From Methylocystis sp. (GTDB taxonomy: Bacteria > Pseudomonadota > Alphaproteobacteria > Rhizobiales > Beijerinckiaceae), in assembly GCA_016178015.1 (NCBI GenBank), contig JACOUB010000047.1, positions 62,001 to 126,000 of the forward strand: a stretch of 64,000 nt of DNA, written 5' to 3'. Positions 9,361 to 18,819 of this stretch are shown piece after piece. Both the position numbers and the translations under genes were made by a program. The stretch's first letter is position 1, and the number at the start of each line of letters is the position of its first letter. The notes under the pieces are model-generated. The model searched no databases, was not told where the DNA came from, and saw only the letters and a list, made by a program, of their open reading frames with translations.

Positions 9361-11907
9361 TCACTTACTCTTGCCCTTAAACGCCCGCGTGCCAGGCCGG
9401 CCGGCCGTCGAGCGTGGGCCGGGGCGAAAGGGCCGCGCCAAGGGGCGCGCTTCGCCGCCGCCGAAATTGTGCGGACCCATGTCGGCGTCGCTCGGCTTGT
9501 GCGCCCTGGTGGCGAAATCCCCCTCCCGGCGCTTCGCGCCACCCTCCCCCGCTTCGCGGGAGAGGGAACGCCGCGCCAGCGGATGCACGCCCGCCGCCAG
9601 CTCCGCCCGCTGCAGGCGCTGGATTTCATCGCGCAAGCGCGCCGCCTCCTCGAAGGCGAGATCGGCCGCCGCAGCGCGCATGCGCTTGTCGAGATCGGCG
9701 AGCGCGGCCTTAAGATTGTGCCCCGGCGCCATCTCTAGTCCCGTGTCGATCGTCACGTGATCGTGCTCGGCGACGGAGCCCAGAATATCGGCGATGCCGC
9801 GCTTGATGCTCGCCGGGGTGATCCCATGCTCGATGTTATAGGCCTGCTGCTTGGCGCGCCGCCGATCGGTTTCGCCGATGGCGCGCTGCATCGAATTTGT
9901 CACCTTATCGGCATAGAGGATGACGCGCCCGTCGATGTTGCGGGCGGCGCGGCCGATCGTCTGCACCAGCGACGTTTCCGAGCGCAAGAATCCCTCCTTG
10001 TCGGCGTCGAGGATGGCGACCAGGCCGCATTCGGGAATATCCAGCCCCTCGCGCAACAGATTGATGCCGACCAGCACGTCGAAGGCCCCGAGCCGCAGAT
10101 CGCGGATGATTTCGATGCGCTCGATGGTGTCGATGTCGGAGTGCATGTAGCGCACGCGCACGCCGTTCTCATGCAGATATTCGGTGAGGTCTTCAGCCAT
10201 GCGTTTGGTCAGCACGGTCACCAGCGCGCGATAACCGAGCTGCGCCGTGGCGCGCGCCTCGCCCAGCAGGTCATCCACCTGCGCGCGCGCCGGGCGCACT
10301 TCGACCGGCGGATCGATGAGGCCGGTGGGGCGGATCACCTGTTCGACGAAGACGCCGCCGGCGCGCTGCATCTCCCAATTGCCGGGCGTCGCCGAGACGC
10401 AGATGGTCTGCGGCCGCATGGCGTCCCATTCCTCGAAGCGCAACGGCCGGTTGTCGAGGCAGGACGGCAGGCGGAAGCCGTATTCGGCCAGCGTCGCCTT
10501 GCGGCGGAAGTCGCCCCGGTACATGCCGCCGATCTGCGGGATGCTGACATGGCTCTCGTCGGCGAAGACGATGGCGTTGTCCGGCAGATATTCGAACAAG
10601 GTCGGCGGCGGCTCGCCGGGTTTGCGTCCGGTGAGATAGCGTGAATAATTTTCAACGCCCGCGCACGAGCCGGTCGCCTCCAGCATTTCCAAGTCGAAGC
10701 GCGCGCGTTGCTCCAATCGCTGCGCCTCGACGAGACGTCCGGCGCGGTGCAGTTCGTCGAGCCGCGTGCGCAATTCCTCCTTGATGCCCTTGATCGACTG
10801 CAACAGGGTGGGGCGCGGCGTGACATAGTGGGAGTTGGCGTAGACCTTCACGAATTCGAGGTCCTGCGTCTTCTTGCCGGTCAGCGGATCGAACTCGCAG
10901 ATCGTCTCGACCTCGTCGCCGAAGAAGCCGATGCGCCAGGCGCGGTCCTCGTAATGCGCCGGGAAAATGTCGATCGTATCTCCGCGCACCCGAAACGTTC
11001 CGCGCATGAAATCGGCGCTGACCCGGCGGTACTGCAAGGCGACGAGATCGGCGACCAGCTGGCGCTGCTTGAGCCTCTCGCCGGCCGTCACGCTGAAGGT
11101 CATGGCCGTGTAGGTCTCGACCGAGCCGATGCCGTAGATGCAGGAGACGGACGCCACGATGATCACGTCGTCGCGCTCGAGCAGGGCGCGCGTCGCAGCG
11201 TGACGCATGCGGTCGATCTGCTCGTTGATCGAGGATTCCTTTTCGATGTAGGTGTCGGTGCGCGGGACGTAAGCTTCCGGCTGATAGTAATCGTAGTAGG
11301 AGACGAAGTATTCGACTGCGTTGTTGGGAAAAAAGCTCTTGAACTCGCCATAGAGCTGCGCGGCCAGCGTCTTGTTGGGCGCGAGCACCAGCGCGGGACG
11401 CTGGGTGCGCGCGATCACCTGCGCCATGGTGAAGGTCTTGCCGGAGCCGGTGACGCCGAGCAGCACCTGATCGCGCTCGTTGGCGTTGACGCCCTTCAGG
11501 AGCTCCTCGATCGCCTGCGGCTGGTCGCCCTGCGGCGCGTAATCGCAGACGAGCTCGAACCTGACGCCGCCTTCGCTCTTTGGCGGGCGCTCGGGGCGAT
11601 GCGGCGTCCATGGCGCGCCCTGGCGCATATTGGGGTCGCCGAGCCGCAACAGCTCGTCGAGCGAGTCGATCGTCGCCTGCCCGCCGGCGAAGCCGCGCGG
11701 CGCCTCCAACTTTTCGGCCAACGCCGCGTCGAGTTCGGTGAATTCTCCGGGCGCGTAAGGCGATTGCGGCGCCTCCTCGAAACCGTTTGGCGGCTCGATC
11801 AGCGCCGGATTGAGCAAAGCCGCGAGATGCGGCGCCAAAGGCGCGACCTCGGGCTTCGACGCCTTGGCGCGGGTGGGACGTGCGGGCTTTTTGGGGGGCG
11901 TGGCCAT
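9361..11907 (-). CDS. uvrB: Excinuclease ABC subunit B
   Basis: UvrB verifies DNA lesions with UvrA and loads UvrC in nucleotide excision repair. The 848-residue protein has a family-atypical N-terminal extension of about 135 residues before [17 protein letters not shown], Walker [10 protein letters not shown] near residue 152, the damage-probing hairpin [18 protein letters not shown], the DESHVS motif and a C-terminal UVR helix pair ([20 protein letters not shown]). Beyond the UVR motif, residues of about 780-796 are translated palindromic repeat. I chose the ATG at 11907; further upstream the frame is repeat-derived. It appears monocistronic. Confidence 0.96.
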   Translation of the reverse strand: MATPPKKPARPTRAKASKPEVAPLAPHLAALLNPALIEPPNGFEEAPQSPYAPGEFTELDAALAEKLEAPRGFAGGQATIDSLDELLRLGDPNMRQGAPWTPHRPERPPKSEGGVRFELVCDYAPQGDQPQAIEELLKGVNANERDQVLLGVTGSGKTFTMAQVIARTQRPALVLAPNKTLAAQLYGEFKSFFPNNAVEYFVSYYDYYQPEAYVPRTDTYIEKESSINEQIDRMRHAATRALLERDDVIIVASVSCIYGIGSVETYTAMTFSVTAGERLKQRQLVADLVALQYRRVSADFMRGTFRVRGDTIDIFPAHYEDRAWRIGFFGDEVETICEFDPLTGKKTQDLEFVKVYANSHYVTPRPTLLQSIKGIKEELRTRLDELHRAGRLVEAQRLEQRARFDLEMLEATGSCAGVENYSRYLTGRKPGEPPPTLFEYLPDNAIVFADESHVSIPQIGGMYRGDFRRKATLAEYGFRLPSCLDNRPLRFEEWDAMRPQTICVSATPGNWEMQRAGGVFVEQVIRPTGLIDPPVEVRPARAQVDDLLGEARATAQLGYRALVTVLTKRMAEDLTEYLHENGVRVRYMHSDIDTIERIEIIRDLRLGAFDVLVGINLLREGLDIPECGLVAILDADKEGFLRSETSLVQTIGRAARNIDGRVILYADKVTNSMQRAIGETDRRRAKQQAYNIEHGITPASIKRGIADILGSVAEHDHVTIDTGLEMAPGHNLKAALADLDKRMRAAAADLAFEEAARLRDEIQRLQRAELAAGVHPLARRSLSREAGEGGAKRREGDFATRAHKPSDADMGPHNFGGGEARPLARPFRPGPRSTAGRPGTRAFKGKSK
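9519..9568. repeat. Family-A palindrome inside the uvrB 3' end
   Basis: Arms CCCTCCC and CTCCCCCGC...GCGGGAGAGGG lie within the uvrB frame and are translated as [13 protein letters not shown]-type residues beyond the UVR domain. The frame is kept, so the repeat lengthened the C-terminal tail instead of breaking the gene. Confidence 0.8.
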
Positions 11908-12025
11908 GCGCCGAATATGGGCCGTGGCGGCGGCGGATGGAAGCGGGAATGCAAGGGTTGGCGAGGCGCTCGATGAAGGTCCACGCAGAACAATCTCGGC
12001 CTTGCGCTCTCGCGGCTCGGGGAGT

Positions 12026-12183
12026 CCCGGCGTGGATGCCCGCGACATAGGCGAGCGAAGCGACGCCGTCTTCGACGGCTTTGCGCGGGCATGACGGGGC
12101 GCCATTTAAGGCCGTTGCTATAATACGATTTCCGGTTGATCGTTTCGGTTGGCGCGCCCCTTCTCCCGCGTCGCGGGAGAAGG
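12026..12183. repeat. Two repeats upstream of uvrB (family E and family A)
   Basis: At 12026-12098 lies a CCCGGCGTGGATGCCCGCG ... GCGGGCATGACGGGG element, a family-E relative of 42319-42466. At 12158-12183 is a family-A hairpin (TTCTCCCGC/GCGGGAGAA). Together they occupy the space between the uvrB start and the pal stop. Confidence 0.7.
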
Positions 12184-12187
12184 AGCG

Positions 12188-12694
12188 TTAGCTGCCGGCG
12201 CCGGCGAGCAGCGTTACGGCGCGGCGGTTTTGCGACCAGCAGGAGATGTCGTCGCACACCGCGACCGGCCGCTCCTTGCCGTAGCTGATGGTGCGGATGC
12301 GCGACGCGGCTATGCCGCGCGAGGCGAGATAATTCTTGGTCACCTCGGCGCGGCGCGCCCCCAGCGCGAAATTGTATTCGCGCGTGCCGCGCTCGTCGGC
12401 GTGGCCCTCGACGGTGAACGAATAGCGCGCATATTGTTGCAGCCAGCGCGCCTGCTTGTCGAGCGTGGCTTGCGCCGTCGGGGTCAACTCGCTGGAGTCG
12501 CTTTCGAAGAACACGCGGTCGCCGACATTGGTCGCGAAATCCTGCTGGCTGCCGGGGCTGGCGGCGCCGCGTCCGGCAAATCCGGCTTCGTCCGCCGTGT
12601 TTTTGGCGCAGGCCGCCATGGTCAGGGCCGCCGCCAGCACGATGGCGAATTTCGCCGTAAGTTTGATGGCGCGCGCGCCTCCGAACAGCTGCAT
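12188..12694 (-). CDS. pal: Peptidoglycan-associated lipoprotein Pal
   Basis: A 168-residue outer-membrane lipoprotein: signal peptide with lipobox LTMAAC (Cys29), then an OmpA-like peptidoglycan-binding domain (FFESDSSELTPTAQATLDKQ, VEGHADERGTREYNFALGARRA). Pal anchors the outer membrane to the cell wall as part of Tol-Pal. ATG 12694 has AGGAG nine bases upstream. Unusually, neither tolB upstream nor ybgF downstream is present, so pal stands apart from the rest of the system. The roughly 300 bp before it is a divergent promoter region with two GGTTAACAAA direct repeats near 12820-12846. Confidence 0.94.
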   Translation of the reverse strand: MQLFGGARAIKLTAKFAIVLAAALTMAACAKNTADEAGFAGRGAASPGSQQDFATNVGDRVFFESDSSELTPTAQATLDKQARWLQQYARYSFTVEGHADERGTREYNFALGARRAEVTKNYLASRGIAASRIRTISYGKERPVAVCDDISCWSQNRRAVTLLAGAGS

Positions 12695-12994
12695 TCTCTC
12701 AACTCCTGTCATGCCGGCAATTGAGGTCAGTCTTAGCCGCGCTGGGTTAAGCGAAGGTTCCATCAACCTTGATCGGACGTTCGCGAGACGTGTCGCAATC
12801 GAGCTGTTTCCCGCAACGGTTAACAAATCTTTGCTGGTTAACAAAGTGTTGATGGCGTCAATGAGGCGACATTGGCGCGCGGGCGGGACTGTCGGCTGTT
12901 CCGATGCGGGCGGGGACTGGACCTTTGCGCGCATCGGCGTTAGCAATCTCGTAACCATGCGGCTTGGGGCGTCGCGGGAAGGATCGGCGCAAAA

Positions 12995-13618
12995 GTGCTG
13001 TCATTGAAGCTTGAATGGCTGTCGTTGCTGTGCGTCGGGGCGTTGGCGCTCGGCGGCTGCGTCGACACCGCGGCCGATCTCGGCGCGCCGAAATCCGCAG
13101 CGCTCGCTCAACCCGCGCCTCTGACGGCGCGCCCCGGCGTCAGCCCGCATGGCGCGAGCGTTGCTTTGGCGAGCCTGGAAGGCGCCCCGGATGCGGTCGC
13201 CTCCCGCTTCCGTCAGATTTTCGCCCGCGCCGCCGAAAGCCGCGACATCGCCACGACGGCGGGGCCGGACGCCGATTATCGCGTGCGCGGCTACTTGAGC
13301 GCCTACCTCGGCGCAGGAACGACGCGCCTCGCTTATGTCTGGGACATTTTCGATCGCGATGGGCGGCGCGCGCGGCGTCTCACCGACGAGGTCGCGGTGA
13401 AGAGCGGCGACGCCCCTTGGGAGAGCCTTGACGACACGGCGCTGACGGATGTCGCCGCTCGCGGCGCCGACGACCTCGCGGCGTTCCTGTCCAATACCCC
13501 CGAGGCGATCGCCGCAGCCTCCGGCGCTGGCGCCGGCCTTACGGTTGCAGCCGCCGCCCGTGCGGCGCCCGCGGCGGCGCAAGGCGCGCGGCCGCTCGGC
13601 TTCGCCGCGGCGCAATAG
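12995..13618 (+). CDS. Putative lipoprotein, function unknown
   Basis: A 207-residue predicted lipoprotein from a GTG start with GGAAGGA upstream. The N-terminus has a hydrophobic stretch and lipobox LGGC (Cys22). A middle segment (YRVRGYLSAYLGAGTTRLAYVWDIFDRDGRRARRLTDEV) resembles conserved alphaproteobacterial lipoproteins of no assigned function; the C-terminus is alanine-rich. Divergent from pal, it may share envelope regulation with it. I do not recognise a specific role. Confidence 0.75.
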   Translation: MLSLKLEWLSLLCVGALALGGCVDTAADLGAPKSAALAQPAPLTARPGVSPHGASVALASLEGAPDAVASRFRQIFARAAESRDIATTAGPDADYRVRGYLSAYLGAGTTRLAYVWDIFDRDGRRARRLTDEVAVKSGDAPWESLDDTALTDVAARGADDLAAFLSNTPEAIAAASGAGAGLTVAAAARAAPAAAQGARPLGFAAAQ

Positions 13619-13742
13619 ACTCGCGATGGCCCTGCGACGTATTGACGCAGGAGCGGCGTTTCTGTTAACAATGAACGCATAGGGCCGCAGCGCTGGCTGT
13701 CGCCGCCGCGGACAGGCGCCCCTCCAAGCGCCGAAGAGGTTG

Positions 13743-13934
13743 ATGACTCCGATGACACGCGGGCGGTCGTTCCGATCGAAGACGCTGCGCAGCAAGCAGG
13801 AGCATCGAACCTCGAATCAAGACCCCGCCGTCTTCATCGTTCCCATCGCGCTCGGCATCGGCGGCGCGCTGGAAATTATCCTCGCCGGCGACGCCGTGTC
13901 GTTCTTCAAGGCCGTCCAGCTGAAATTCGAATAG
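13743..13934 (+). CDS. Small single-pass membrane protein
   Basis: A 63-residue product with GAAGAGG upstream of the ATG. A basic N-terminus (RGRSFRSKTLRSKQEHR) is followed by one hydrophobic segment (VFIVPIALGIGGALEIILAG) and the end VQLKFE. The end resembles that of the gene immediately downstream (FQMKFE), and the hydrophobic parts are loosely alike, so the two may be diverged relatives. Function unknown. Confidence 0.5.
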   Translation: MTPMTRGRSFRSKTLRSKQEHRTSNQDPAVFIVPIALGIGGALEIILAGDAVSFFKAVQLKFE

Positions 13935-14088
13935 CGAACGGGGGCTAGGCCTTGCCTGTCTTATTCTTTGCTCCAGTTATTTTAAGACGCCAGCTTCGGC
14001 GGTGGCGAGAAAAGTTTCCAGGGCAAGGATTTCTGTCGGCGGGAACGAGTTGATTGAGCCGCAATGGGCGGCAAAGGGGAGACAGCAT

Positions 14089-14538
14089 ATGAACGAGGGC
14101 ATCGCCACCTTCATCGCCCCGATGACGCTGCTGCTGGGCGGGGGACTGTTTTCGGTCGGTCTGTTGTCGTTTTTGGACCTGCGTTTCTTCAAAACCAAGT
14201 TTCAGGGGAAAGTGGCGCTCGCTGCGGGCTTGGCGTTCGTACTCCTGACGGAGTTCATTTTCGCCACGAGCGGCGCGAGCGGGCGTTTTCTTGCCGCCCA
14301 GAAGGTCGACGTGACGGATTGTGAACTCGACGGCGAAACGGCCTTGCCGGCGGAGCGCCACAAGGACAGCAAGATCCTTCACGCTCACATCGTCACTTGC
14401 ATGAAAGAGCTCGGATATGAGTGGACCACCGAGCACGATCATTGCAAAGAGGGGCCGATTTCGACCAATCCTTACTGCTATCTTCCGACGCACCGCTTGG
14501 CGCGGGTGGTCAACAGTTTTCAGATGAAGTTCGAGTGA
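14089..14538 (+). CDS. Membrane protein with cysteine-bearing C-terminal domain
   Basis: A 149-residue protein from the ATG at 14089 (GGGGAG eight bases upstream). Two hydrophobic segments (about residues 5-29 and 40-60) precede a soluble region with four cysteines (VTDCEL, VTCMKE, DHCKEG, PYCYLP) that could form two disulfides if it faces the periplasm. No family recognised. It follows the 63-residue membrane protein on the same strand and ends in a similar KFE tail. Confidence 0.65.
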   Translation: MNEGIATFIAPMTLLLGGGLFSVGLLSFLDLRFFKTKFQGKVALAAGLAFVLLTEFIFATSGASGRFLAAQKVDVTDCELDGETALPAERHKDSKILHAHIVTCMKELGYEWTTEHDHCKEGPISTNPYCYLPTHRLARVVNSFQMKFE

Positions 14539-14581
14539 GGCCACAAACGTCTCGCACGCGGACGATTATAGTTCCGCGCGC

Positions 14582-14611
14582 CCCCTCTCCCCGTTTATAC
14601 GGGCAGAGGGG
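14582..14611. repeat. Degenerate family-A palindrome
   Basis: CCCCTCTCCCCG and CGGGCAGAGGGG arms around a short loop, immediately before hrpB. It would form an RNA hairpin between the upstream membrane gene and hrpB. Confidence 0.6.
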
Positions 14612-14626
14612 ACAACGCTTCCAAAG

Positions 14627-17269
14627 ATGAGAATGTGCTCCGCTGGTCCATCTGGCGCGAATACTCGCGCCACGCCATTGACGCAGGCGTTCGCCGAGCC
14701 GCTGCCCATCGACGGCGTGTTGTCGCTGATCGGAGAGGCGCTGTCTTCCCATCCCAATCTCGTCGTCGTCGCGCCGCCCGGCGCCGGCAAGACGACGCGC
14801 ATTCCGCTCGCCCTTTTGGATGCGGCCTGGTTGGAAGGGCAAAAGATCGTGCTGCTGGAGCCGCGCCGATTGGCGGCGCGCGCGGCGGCGGCGCGCATGG
14901 CGGCGACGCTCGGCGAGAGCGTCGGCGACACGGTGGGCTTGCGGATGCGCCTCGAATCCAAGGTTTCGGCGCGCACCCGCATCGAAGTCGTGACCGAAGG
15001 CGTTTTCGCGCGCATGATTTTGGACGATCCCCTCTTGGAGGGAATCGGGGCCGTGCTGTTCGACGAGTTTCACGAGCGCTCGCTTGACGCCGACGTCGGC
15101 TTGGCGCTGGCGCTCGACGCGCAAGGCGGTCTGCGCGAGCATTTGCGGCTCATTGCGATGTCAGCGACGCTCGATGGCGCGCGCGTCGCCAGCCTCATGC
15201 GCGATGCGCCGCTTGTCGAGAGCTCGGGGCGGGCTTTCCCGGTCGAGACGCGTTATCTCGGCCGCGACGCGGGCGAGCGCGTGGAGGACGCCGCAGCGCG
15301 CGCCATTCGGCGGGCGCTCGGCGAGGAGGAAGGTTCGATCCTGGCCTTTCTTCCCGGCCAGGCGGAGATCGGGCGCGTCGCTAGCAGACTGGCGGAATGC
15401 GGCCTCGGCGCCAACGTGGATGTCGCGCCGCTGCATGGCGGTTTGGAGCGCGGCGAGCAGGATCGCGCCATCGCGCCCGCCGCGCCTGGCCGCCGCAAGA
15501 TCGTGCTGGCCACCTCGATCGCCGAAACCTCGTTGACCATCGAGGGCATGCGGCTGGTGATCGACAGCGGCTTGGCGCGCGTTCCGAGATTCGAGCCCGA
15601 TCTCGGCCTCACGCGATTGGAGACCGTGCGCGCCTCGCGGGCCAGCGTCGATCAGCGGCGGGGCAGGGCGGGGCGCGTCGAGCCGGGCGTCTGCTATCGC
15701 TTGTGGGAGGCGGCCGCGACAATGTCGTTGCCGGCGTTCACCGCGCCGGAAATCCTCGCCGCCGATTTGGCGGGCGTCGCCCTCGATCTGGCTTACTGGG
15801 GCGTCGTCGATCCTTACCAACTGGCGTGGCTCGATCCGCCGCCGGCGCCGGCGTGGATGGAGGGCGCAGCGCTGCTGCGCGAACTCGGCGCGCTGGACGG
15901 CGACGGCAAATTGACGCCGGCCGGGCGCGCCATGCGCGCGCTGCCGTTGCCGCCGCGCCTGGCCCACATGGTCCTGGAGGCGGCGCGCCAGGGGCGAGCC
16001 GAGCGGGCCGCCGATCTCGCCGTTGTGCTTTCGGAGCGCGGACTCGGGGGACAAAGCGTCGATCTTTCGGCGCGATGCGAGCAGTTTCATGCGGATCGTT
16101 CGCGGCGGGCCCACGACGCCCGCCGCCTCGCCGCCCTTTGGGCCAAGCAGGCGCGCGCCGCTGTCGAGCCCCCTCCCTCACCCTCCCCCGCTGCGCGGGA
16201 GAGGGGTCGGCCGGCGTTTCGCGTAACGTCCATGAAGCGCGCAACCTGCCCCCTCTCCCGCGAGCGAAGCGAAGCGGGGGAGGGTTGGGGAGGGGGCCTA
16301 TCGGACGGCGCCTTGATCACCCTGGCTTTCCCCGATCGCATCGCCAAGGCGCGCGCGACGCGCGGCGAATTCTTGATGGCCAACGGGCGGGCGGCGATCG
16401 TTGCGCCGCACGATCATCTGGCCGGCGAGCCGTTTCTCGCCATCGCCGAGATTGGCGGGCGCGCCGCGCAGGCGCGCATTGTCGCGGCGTGCGCGCTCGC
16501 GGGGGAAGAAATCGACGCTCTGGCGAGCGCGCGCATAAAAACGCGCGAGGAGACGTTGTTCGACGCAGCCAGCGCCAGTCTGCGCCGGCGTCGCTCGCGC
16601 CGGCTCGGCGCCATCATGCTCGCCGAGCAGAACCTCGCCGTCGAGCCGGGGCCATCGAACGCGGCAATTTTGGCGCGCGGCGTTGCGGCCATTGGCGTGG
16701 GCCGTCTGCCGTGGACCAAGGCGCAGATGCAAAAGCGCGACCGCATCGCCTTCTTGCGCCGCAACGCAGGCGAGGATGGCTGGCCAGACGTAAGCGACGC
16801 GGCGCTGGCCGCAACGGCCGCGGATTGGCTGGCGCCGTTCATCGAAGGCCGCGCGAGTCTTGCAGCGATCGGCGGCGCCGATCTCGACGCGGCCTTGGCG
16901 AGCCTGCTGCCGCACCAACTCGCCCGCCGTCTCGACGCCGAGGCCCCAGCCTTCTTCGAGACGCCGGCGGGTTCGCGCGTCGCGCTCGATTACGCCGCGG
17001 CGAACGGGCCGCTTCTCTCGGTGCGCGTGCAGGAGCTTTACGGGCTCTCCGTCCATCCCACCTTGGCGAAAGGCCGCGCGCCGATAACGCTCGAACTGTT
17101 GTCGCCGGCGCATCGTCCGATCCAGACGACCCGCGATCTTCCCGGCTTCTGGGGCGGCTCCTGGGGCGAGGTGAAGAAGGAGATGAAGGGCCGCTACCCG
17201 CGCCATGTCTGGCCGGACGATCCAGCCAACGCCACGCCCACGACGCGGGCCAAGGCGAGAGGGCGATGA
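14627..17269 (+). CDS. hrpB: ATP-dependent RNA helicase HrpB
   Basis: An 880-residue DEAH-type helicase of the HrpB branch. Walker A APPGAGKTTR spans residues 49-58, the DEFH box is at 146-149, and the SAT motif (MSATLDG) and the C-terminal HrpB domain (WGGSWGEVKKEMKGRYPRH) are present. Its bacterial role is poorly known; RNA processing is the usual suggestion. Residues about 514-558 are translated palindromic repeat inserted between the helicase-associated region and GALITLAFPDR, leaving the frame open. The start may instead be the TTG at 14677, since residues 1-16 look unrelated to the family. Confidence 0.93.
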   Translation: MRMCSAGPSGANTRATPLTQAFAEPLPIDGVLSLIGEALSSHPNLVVVAPPGAGKTTRIPLALLDAAWLEGQKIVLLEPRRLAARAAAARMAATLGESVGDTVGLRMRLESKVSARTRIEVVTEGVFARMILDDPLLEGIGAVLFDEFHERSLDADVGLALALDAQGGLREHLRLIAMSATLDGARVASLMRDAPLVESSGRAFPVETRYLGRDAGERVEDAAARAIRRALGEEEGSILAFLPGQAEIGRVASRLAECGLGANVDVAPLHGGLERGEQDRAIAPAAPGRRKIVLATSIAETSLTIEGMRLVIDSGLARVPRFEPDLGLTRLETVRASRASVDQRRGRAGRVEPGVCYRLWEAAATMSLPAFTAPEILAADLAGVALDLAYWGVVDPYQLAWLDPPPAPAWMEGAALLRELGALDGDGKLTPAGRAMRALPLPPRLAHMVLEAARQGRAERAADLAVVLSERGLGGQSVDLSARCEQFHADRSRRAHDARRLAALWAKQARAAVEPPPSPSPAARERGRPAFRVTSMKRATCPLSRERSEAGEGWGGGLSDGALITLAFPDRIAKARATRGEFLMANGRAAIVAPHDHLAGEPFLAIAEIGGRAAQARIVAACALAGEEIDALASARIKTREETLFDAASASLRRRRSRRLGAIMLAEQNLAVEPGPSNAAILARGVAAIGVGRLPWTKAQMQKRDRIAFLRRNAGEDGWPDVSDAALAATAADWLAPFIEGRASLAAIGGADLDAALASLLPHQLARRLDAEAPAFFETPAGSRVALDYAAANGPLLSVRVQELYGLSVHPTLAKGRAPITLELLSPAHRPIQTTRDLPGFWGGSWGEVKKEMKGRYPRHVWPDDPANATPTTRAKARGR
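16169..16297. repeat. Composite family-A element inside hrpB
   Basis: Two palindromes (CCTCCCCCGCTGCGCGGGAG and the CCCTCTCCCGCG...GCGGGGGAGGG pair) flank a unique middle. Read on the minus strand the middle matches that of 50102-50226 (GCTTCATGGACGTTACGCG against GCTTCATCGACGTTGCGCG). The element is therefore a unit of about 125-130 bp, inserted in frame in a conserved gene. Confidence 0.85.
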
Positions 17270-17288
17270 GGTTCTGCGAACCGCAGGT

Positions 17289-17347
17289 GCGAGCCTGAAG
17301 GCTCGCGGTCCAAACGGGCGCATCGGACCGCGAGCCTTCAGGCTCGC
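17289..17347. repeat. Palindrome doublet (family B)
   Basis: Two GCGAGCCTGAAGGCTCGC palindromes with GGTCC flanks facing inward around a short spacer, between hrpB and the PrpD-family gene. Confidence 0.9.
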
Positions 17348-17416
17348 TTCGTTGGGCAAGCGGTGTTGATCCGAGGCTCCGCGGCGACAGATTCCCCTCG
17401 GGAGGGACTCCTCTTC

Positions 17417-18796
17417 ATGACCGAGGTCCAGCAGCTCGCGGCGTTCGTCGAGCGGGCTCATTTTGGCGATTTGAGCGGCGCGGCGGTCGAGCAGCTGAAA
17501 ATCCGGGTGCTCGACACGATCGGCGTCGCTGTCGGCGCGCTTGACGCCGCCCCCGTCGCCGCGATCCGCGCCTTGACCGCCGAACTCGGCGGCGCGCCGC
17601 TGTCGACGCTGATCGGCGGGGGTAAGACCGCGCCGGATCGGGCGGCCTTCTACAATGGCGCGCTCAGCCGCTACCTCGACTTCATGGACAGCTACCTCGC
17701 CAAGGGCGAAACCTGCCACCCGTCCGACAATCTCGGCGCGGTGCTGGCGGCGGCCGAGATGGCGCAGGCGAGCGGCGCCGATTTCCTGACCGCGCTCGCC
17801 GTCGCCTACCAGGTGCAAACGCGCTTGTGCGACGTCGCCCCGGTGCGCGACAAAGGCTTCGACCACACCACCCAGGGCGCCTACGCAGCCGCGGCGGGCG
17901 TCGCCAAGGCGCTGCGTCTGTCGCGCGAGCAGATCGCCAACGCCATCGCCATCAGCGGAACCGCCAACAATGCGCTGCGCGTCACCCGCACCGGCGCGCT
18001 CTCGCATTGGAAGGGGCTCGCCTATCCGAACACGGCGATGGCGGCGACCCATGCGGCGCTGCTCGCCGCACACGGCGTTACCGGACCCGATGCGGTGTTC
18101 GAAGGCAACAAGGGTTTTAAGGACACGATCGCGGGTCCCTTTGAGATCGACTGGCTGAAGGAAGACTTGGAGCGCGTGAGGCTCACCATCTTGAAGAAGC
18201 ACAACGCCGAGATCCACTCGCAGTCGGCCATCGACGCGGCGCTTGAGATTCGCGCGCGGCCGGCGTTTTCCGCCAACGCCGTGCGGGCGGTGCGGCTCGA
18301 GACCTTCGCGGTCGCCCACCAGATCATCGGCGGCGGCGAGGAAGGCGACAAGCGCACCGTGCGCACCAAGGAAGAAGCCGACCACAGCCTGCCTTACATG
18401 CTCGCGGTCGCGCTCATCGACGGCGAGGTGCAGCCTCAGCAGTATGCCGGCGAACGCATCGTGGCGGCGGACGTGCAAGCGTTGCTGCGCAAAGTGACGA
18501 TCGCCCCGGTTGCCGCCCTGTCGGCGCGTTTCCCCGAGAGGCTTCCGGCGCGGCTCGAGGCGGAGCTCGAAGACGGCGCGATCCTGAAGGCGTCGCGCGA
18601 GGACTATCGCGGGTTTCACACCGATCCGTTCGACTGGTCGGCGGCGCGCGCCAAGTTCGATTCCTTAACCCGCGCGTTCACCACGGTCGCCGAGCGCGAC
18701 GCCGTCGCCGACGTGATCTTTACCCTTGGACGGCGCCCGGTCGCCGACTTAACCGCGCTGCTTGGCGCCATTACAGCCCGCGCGGCGGCCGCGTGA
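17417..18796 (+). CDS. MmgE/PrpD-family protein
   Basis: A 459-residue protein of the MmgE/PrpD fold, whose known members dehydrate 2-methylcitrate or decarboxylate cis-aconitate to itaconate. Typical segments are ALSRYLDFMDSYL, CHPSDNLGAVLAAAE, HWKGLAYPNTAMAATHAALLA and the C-terminal KVTI...RFPERLPARLE. The ATG at 17417 has GGGAGGG upstream. It overlaps or abuts the ComA-like gene, with which it forms a two-gene operon. There is no methylcitrate synthase or lyase nearby, so methylcitrate dehydratase should not be assumed. Confidence 0.9.
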   Translation: MTEVQQLAAFVERAHFGDLSGAAVEQLKIRVLDTIGVAVGALDAAPVAAIRALTAELGGAPLSTLIGGGKTAPDRAAFYNGALSRYLDFMDSYLAKGETCHPSDNLGAVLAAAEMAQASGADFLTALAVAYQVQTRLCDVAPVRDKGFDHTTQGAYAAAAGVAKALRLSREQIANAIAISGTANNALRVTRTGALSHWKGLAYPNTAMAATHAALLAAHGVTGPDAVFEGNKGFKDTIAGPFEIDWLKEDLERVRLTILKKHNAEIHSQSAIDAALEIRARPAFSANAVRAVRLETFAVAHQIIGGGEEGDKRTVRTKEEADHSLPYMLAVALIDGEVQPQQYAGERIVAADVQALLRKVTIAPVAALSARFPERLPARLEAELEDGAILKASREDYRGFHTDPFDWSAARAKFDSLTRAFTTVAERDAVADVIFTLGRRPVADLTALLGAITARAAAA

Positions 18797-18819
18797 ACTC
18801 TTCGAAAAAGGAAACAGCC

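Noticed and set aside
16298-18619. 773-codon minus-strand open frame
   Set aside because: Antisense to hrpB and the PrpD gene and made of Arg/His/Gly-rich sequence without motifs.
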